A stretch of DNA of 10,345 nt from contig JAMCWS010000208.1 of assembly GCA_023480605.1 (NCBI GenBank), positions 1-10,345 on the forward strand. Direction: 5' to 3'. The notes beneath the pieces are model-generated. The model saw only the letters and a list, made by a program, of their open reading frames with translations, was not told the DNA's origin and did not search any database. A program made the translations under genes and the position numbers. Every line of letters starts with the position of its first letter. Position 1 is the stretch's first letter. This document shows, in pieces, positions 6,853-10,345 of the stretch. Origin of the DNA: a bacterium. Lineage in GTDB: Bacteria > Sumerlaeota > Sumerlaeia > MVZB01.

Positions 6853-7299
6853 ATGGAAGCCGAACAGAATCCGGATCAAAAAACGGGCGAATCCACCGTC
6901 ATTGTCGAGCGGCGTGCCATGCCGCGTTTTACGTATCGCGCTCACGTGGACATCCAGATTATCATCCCGGAAGATACATTCAAACCGGCATGTCTGGATG
7001 GCACAACGATGGATATCTCGGGTCGTGGCATGAAGTTATGGGTCGAAAAGATGCCTGATTGGTTATGCCGCAAACTTTTGGCGGGCGTCCGTTACGCGCG
7101 TTTGTCGTTCGAAGACCCCGGCGAACACAAAATGATCAAGCTCACCGGCCGTATCATTTGGATCGACCGTAAACGTACGGATCCCGATAGCATTGAAATT
7201 TCGTGTATGTTCGGCGTTTTTTTCGACAGCCATAACGACGATACGGCGGAATTCTATCGGAATTTCGTCCGCAACATCGCCGAAAACAATGCCCGTTAA
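6853..7299 (+). CDS. PilZ-domain protein, putative c-di-GMP receptor
   Basis: A 148-aa single-domain protein. The two PilZ signature elements are present: the RxxxR motif, Arg21-x-x-x-Arg25 within ERRAMPRF, and [D/N]xSxxG, Asp54-Ile-Ser56-Gly-Arg-Gly59. These are the residues that bind cyclic di-GMP in characterised PilZ proteins, so ligand binding is likely. Strands continue through VRYARLSF and GRIIWIDR to FGVFFD, and a C-terminal helix (about 131-145) may contact a partner. There is no signal or membrane segment. The SD is strong (AAGGAGG, 6840-6846, 6 nt before the ATG). Position directly behind the HDOD gene, with the same lower-GC composition, suggests joint expression. Targets could be flagellar or pilus control or exopolysaccharide, which the sequence does not decide. 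Confidence 0.9.
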   Translation: MEAEQNPDQKTGESTVIVERRAMPRFTYRAHVDIQIIIPEDTFKPACLDGTTMDISGRGMKLWVEKMPDWLCRKLLAGVRYARLSFEDPGEHKMIKLTGRIIWIDRKRTDPDSIEISCMFGVFFDSHNDDTAEFYRNFVRNIAENNAR

Positions 7300-7595
7300 G
7301 GAGACCCTCGGCGGTCACGGCGGGCGGCGCGGCCACGATGGCGGAACCAACGATCTCGCCCGCTCATGGATCGACGACGCATTGCCATAACCGGCGACAT
7401 AAATAGCGCAGCGTATTTGGACAAATTTTCCCACAAATTGGGCTTTTCGTGAACCGCAAGCATGTGCTTATAACGTTGCCTTGCATAAAGCGCGACCACT
7501 TCGTGCTTACCGAACATAATTGACTTCAAAAGTTCCACGGACTATCGTAATGCCTCAAGGCAATTCATCCGCCCGCGCCGAGAGGGAAGATATCC
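7300..7595. other. Intergenic region between the PilZ and sulfatase genes
   Basis: No supported gene. A minus-strand open frame (7296-7538) reads as protein-like at its start but decays to Arg-rich sequence and has no SD or domain. Weak hairpins lie at 7401-7418 (AAATA/TATTT), 7430-7442 (CCCA/TGGG, followed by CTTTT) and 7551-7562 (TGCCT/AGGCA). The CCCA/TGGG hairpin could be a weak terminator for the signalling block. The right end carries a plausible promoter for the sulfatases. Confidence 0.5.
7520..7548 (+). promoter_or_regulatory. Plausible sigma-70 promoter for the sulfatase pair
   Basis: TTGACT (7520-7525, five of six consensus bases) and TATCGT (7543-7548, four of six) are separated by exactly 17 bp. 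Predicted start is near 7555, about 40 nt before the GTG start at 7596. The short hairpin TGCCT/AGGCA at 7551-7562 would lie at the 5' end of the transcript. Confidence 0.4.
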
Positions 7596-9044
7596 GTGAA
7601 TCGACGCCGATTTTGCAGGGATAGCACGCTGACGACCGCCGCCTTGCTGGCCGGGGTATATGAAGGAAACCTTCGAATCGGCTGCGCCGGAACGGCGCCG
7701 ATCGAGGCCGGCGGTAACGCGTCAGGACGGATTCGGCCCAACATCATCCAGCTTGTCCCTCATGACTTCGGCCGGACGCTCGCCTGCCTGGGCAACCGTG
7801 ACGTGCGCACGCCCAACCTGGATCGCCTGGCGGCCGAGGGCGTGCTCTTCACCAGTCATTTTCAGGCCTCGGCCTGTTGCAGTCCCGGACGCGGCACGAT
7901 CATGACGGGCCGCTACGCCCACACCAACGGCCTTATGGGACTGATCAATTTCGGCTGGTATCTGCCGGCCGGGGAGCGGACGATCGTCGACTATCTCAAC
8001 GACGCCGGTTATCACACCGCGCACATCGGCTTCCAGCACGAGCGCGAAAATTGGCAGGCATGCCGCTACCGGGAACTGCTGGCCGAAAACCGCGGCCGGC
8101 AGTATTGGTACACCGATTATGTGGTGGATCACATAATCGGCGCGCTCGACAGGCTGCGCGACGGCGGCCGCCCGTTTTACATCAACGCCGGTTTCTTCGA
8201 AGTGCACGCCCCGTGGGACCGGCCCGAATACCAGGGGCGTTACGATCCGGCCAAACTCACCGTGCCGGGCTGGCTGCCCGACGTTCCCGACGTCCGCAGG
8301 CAACTGGCCCTCATCTACGGCGCGGCCGAGTTCATGGACGAGCAACTGGGGCGGCTGCTGACGGCGCTGCGCGAGAAAGGGCTCGAGGAACACACGCTGG
8401 TTGTCTTCAACACCGACCACGGCATCGACATGCCGCGCGCCAAGGCGACGATGTATGACCCGGGGATCGAGACGGCCCTTGTCATGCGCTGGCCGGGGGT
8501 CATCAAGTCCGGCACGAAGTGCGGCCACCTCATGAGCAGCGTCGACCTGTTGCCTTCGGTGCTGGAGCTGGCGGGGCTGCCCGCGGCGCCGGTGATCCAG
8601 GGGCGCAGCTTCGCCCCGCTGCTGCGCGGCGGTCAATACAAGCCGCGCCGTGAAATTTTCGCCGAATACAACTTCCACGAGATCTTCGATCCGATGCGCG
8701 TCGTGCGCACCGACCGCTACAAATATATCCGCAATCTGACCGAGCGCAGCCGCTATTACCTGCCCGACGAGGGACCGCGCAACAACAACTACTACGCGCG
8801 CGGCAACTCGGACAAACCCCGCCCGTGGGAAGAGTTATACGACCTTGCCGAAGACCCGAACGAACTGCGCAACCTGGCCGGGGACCCGGCGCACGCCGGG
8901 ACGCTCGAGGACCTGCGCGGGCGCGTCGACGGCTGGATGCGGGAGACGGCCGATCCCTTCCGCGGCGCCTATGAATTCGTCTATCGTCCCGCCCAGGACC
9001 GCCGCTATGTTCCGGGCGGGGGCGCCGGCGCCGGCGGCCGATAA
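7596..9044 (+). CDS. Sulfatase, heparan N-sulfatase (sulfamidase)-like, Tat-type leader (paralogue 1)
   Basis: A 482-aa type I sulfatase expected to remove sulfate from a glycan outside the cytoplasm. The N-terminus NRRRFCRD followed by a hydrophobic stretch is Tat-like. The sulfatase fold starts at RPNI (47). The formylglycine motif is C95-S-P-G-R99, followed by MTGRYAH. Other active-site positions: His56-Asp57 where most sulfatases have Asp-Asp, His148 in GFQHE, His204 in FEVHAP, and Asp274-His275 with Lys283. The mid-region (YDPAKLTVPGWLPD, then MDEQLGRLL) and the C-terminal DPMRVVRTDRYKYIRNL, ELYDLAEDPNE and ETADPF resemble human sulfamidase SGSH from memory, so family S1_8 in SulfAtlas terms is likely. 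The lysine before the SGSH His125 equivalent is replaced by Phe146. The start is GTG with AGAGGGA 8 nt upstream. The C-terminus ends in a Gly/Ala tail. No sulfatase-maturing enzyme is in the window. Substrate is unknown. Confidence 0.88.
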   Translation: MNRRRFCRDSTLTTAALLAGVYEGNLRIGCAGTAPIEAGGNASGRIRPNIIQLVPHDFGRTLACLGNRDVRTPNLDRLAAEGVLFTSHFQASACCSPGRGTIMTGRYAHTNGLMGLINFGWYLPAGERTIVDYLNDAGYHTAHIGFQHERENWQACRYRELLAENRGRQYWYTDYVVDHIIGALDRLRDGGRPFYINAGFFEVHAPWDRPEYQGRYDPAKLTVPGWLPDVPDVRRQLALIYGAAEFMDEQLGRLLTALREKGLEEHTLVVFNTDHGIDMPRAKATMYDPGIETALVMRWPGVIKSGTKCGHLMSSVDLLPSVLELAGLPAAPVIQGRSFAPLLRGGQYKPRREIFAEYNFHEIFDPMRVVRTDRYKYIRNLTERSRYYLPDEGPRNNNYYARGNSDKPRPWEELYDLAEDPNELRNLAGDPAHAGTLEDLRGRVDGWMRETADPFRGAYEFVYRPAQDRRYVPGGGAGAGGR

Positions 9045-9096
9045 TCTAATAATATAATAAGCCAATGAATAATATTGACAATCGGGAGGAATTGAG
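9045..9096 (+). promoter_or_regulatory. Short AT-rich spacer between the sulfatase paralogues
   Basis: Strikingly AT-rich against GC-rich flanks (a run of AATAATATAATAA-like sequence at about 9045-9060). A TTGACA at 9075-9080 has no -10 box at a usable distance before the next ATG, so it is probably chance. The spacer mainly supplies the strong SD of paralogue 2. AT-rich, low-structure sequence may help independent translation initiation. Confidence 0.35.
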
Positions 9097-10345
9097 ATGG
9101 ATCGACGCACTTTCCTGAGAGACGGCGCCCTGACGGCCACCGCCCTGGTCGCCGCGGGCGCCCTCGGCGCGGGCGGAGCGGACGCGGCCCGGGCCGCGGA
9201 ACAAATCCAGGGGGCAGGGAGCAAAGGGGCCGGCCGCCCCAATATCCTTCACATCGTGCCCCATGACTTCGGGCGCACGACCCACGCCCTGGGCCACCCC
9301 GACGTGCGCACCCCCAACCTGGACCGCCTGGCGGCCGAAGGCGTCCTTTTCACCAACCACTTCCAGGCATCGGCCTGTTGCAGTCCCGGCCGCGGCACGC
9401 TGATGACGGGGCGCTACGCCCACAGCAACGGCCTCATGGGGCTGGTCAACCAGGGGTGGTCGCTGCCGCTGGAGGAGCGCACGGTGGTCGATTACCTCAA
9501 CGAGGCCGGCTACAAGACCTTCCACGCCGGCTTTCAGCACGAACGCCATCGCATTGAGGACCTGCATTACGGCGAATTGGTCGGTGAGTGGCGCGGCGTC
9601 AAATACTGGTATTGCGACTATGTCTGCAACAACATCGTCGAGTTTCTCAAGAAGCGCGGCGCGCAGGAGGGGCCGTTTTACCTCAACGCCGGTTTCTACG
9701 AAACCCATGCCCCGTGGAACCGGCCCGAATACCTGGGCCGCTACGATCCGGCCAAGCTCACCGTGCCCGGCTGGCTGCCCGACAACGCGCGGGTGCGCAA
9801 GGACCTGGCCGATTTCTACGGTTCGGTCACCTTCATGGACGAGTGCATCGGCAAGGTTCTCGACGCCCTGCGCGAAACCGGCCTGGACAAGAACACCCTG
9901 GTCATCTTCAACACCGATCACGGCATCTCGTTCATCCGCGGCAAGGGGACGATGTATGACGCCGGCATCATGACGGCGCTCATCATGCGCTGGCCGGGCG
10001 TGATCAAGACGGGTACGAAATGCGATCACCTGATGAGCAGCGTCGACTGGTTGCCGTCGGTGCTCGACCTGGCGGGCGCCAAGGCCGAAGCGCAGGCGGC
10101 GCCTCCGATCCAGGGCCGCAGCTTCGCGCCCTTCTTGCGCGGCGGGCAGTATGAGCCGCGCAAGGAAATCTTCGCCGAGTTCAACTTCCACGAGATTTAC
10201 GACCCGGTGCGCACGGTGCGGACCGACCGGTGGAAATACATCCGCAACCTTTCGGAACGCTGCCGCATCGATCTGCCCACGGAAGATCCGGAGGTCGATA
10301 ATTACCTCGAACGGATCAACACCGACAAACCGCGCCCGTGGGAGG
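9097..10345 (+). CDS. Sulfatase, sulfamidase-like, Tat-type leader (paralogue 2, runs off the right edge)
   Basis: The open frame runs from the ATG at 9097 to the window end: 416 complete codons, no stop, so the C-terminus is missing. GGGAGGA at 9084-9090 lies 6 nt before the ATG. The leader DRRTFLRDG plus an Ala/Leu/Gly-rich stretch is a good twin-arginine signal. The catalytic core starts at RPNI (47), with the same numbering as its upstream neighbour: His56-Asp57, C95-S-P-G-R99, and GFQHE. I count 59 of 70 identical residues between the paralogues over RPNI to LMGL. The later part keeps YETHAPW, YDPAKLTVPGWLPD, NTDHGI, GKGTMYD and DPVRTVRTDRWKYIRNL. It lies 52 bp after paralogue 1 and is probably cotranscribed. 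Divergence between about residues 150 and 190, next to the expected substrate pocket, suggests the two act on different linkages or positions of the same glycan. Confidence 0.88.
   Translation, partial: MDRRTFLRDGALTATALVAAGALGAGGADAARAAEQIQGAGSKGAGRPNILHIVPHDFGRTTHALGHPDVRTPNLDRLAAEGVLFTNHFQASACCSPGRGTLMTGRYAHSNGLMGLVNQGWSLPLEERTVVDYLNEAGYKTFHAGFQHERHRIEDLHYGELVGEWRGVKYWYCDYVCNNIVEFLKKRGAQEGPFYLNAGFYETHAPWNRPEYLGRYDPAKLTVPGWLPDNARVRKDLADFYGSVTFMDECIGKVLDALRETGLDKNTLVIFNTDHGISFIRGKGTMYDAGIMTALIMRWPGVIKTGTKCDHLMSSVDWLPSVLDLAGAKAEAQAAPPIQGRSFAPFLRGGQYEPRKEIFAEFNFHEIYDPVRTVRTDRWKYIRNLSERCRIDLPTEDPEVDNYLERINTDKPRPWE

Noticed and set aside
7296..7538. Minus-strand 80-codon open frame between PilZ and sulfatase genes
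   Set aside because: No SD or domain, and its C-terminal half becomes Arg-rich nonsense that overlaps the PilZ stop.
7722..8678. Long minus-strand open frame (318 codons), and the similar one at 9046-10191
   Set aside because: Both are antisense shadows of the sulfatase genes, and their similarity to each other simply mirrors the sulfatase duplication.

Overview
This is a GC-rich bacterial window from a Gram-negative-like organism. The evidence is a periplasmic SurA/PpiC-type foldase, a Sec signal peptide on a large secreted protein, and two twin-arginine-type leaders on sulfatases. The sulfatase repertoire and the secreted multi-domain protein fit polysaccharide-degrading lineages such as Planctomycetota, Verrucomicrobiota/Lentisphaerota, Hydrogenedentota or Sumerlaeota. 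No marker gene is present, so the lineage is a guess. I saw no tRNA, rRNA, CRISPR array or transposase.

Layout. 1-1541 (minus): a secreted protein with two duplicated beta-sandwich-like modules and a CARDB-like module. Its reading frame is broken by a shift near 272-290, and the true C-terminal frame runs off the left edge through a 36-bp tandem repeat. 1542-2101: a long divergent intergenic stretch holding an inverted-repeat-bounded segment with a palindrome. 2102-3259 (plus): a parvulin-type peptidyl-prolyl isomerase followed by a strong terminator hairpin. 3372-4523 (plus): an NAD-dependent sugar epimerase, best matched by memory to dTDP-L-rhamnose 4-epimerases. 4524-4756: AT-rich intergenic DNA with duplicated hairpin-forming repeats.

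4757-7299 (plus) is a signalling block of visibly lower GC: a NarL/FixJ response regulator, a small protein whose C-terminus resembles the flagellar protein FlaG, an HDOD-domain protein and a PilZ-domain (c-di-GMP receptor-like) protein. Spacing and shared direction suggest joint expression. It may be a motility or surface-behaviour control cassette.

7300-7595 is non-coding, with a plausible sigma-70 promoter at its right end. 7596-10345 (plus) holds two tandem sulfatase paralogues related to heparan N-sulfatase (sulfamidase), both with a formylglycine-type Cys motif and Tat-like leader. The second runs off the right edge. They probably desulfate a sulfated glycan in the periplasm or outside the cell. 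The candidates most worth follow-up are the four-gene signalling cassette and the paired sulfatases with altered active-site residues.
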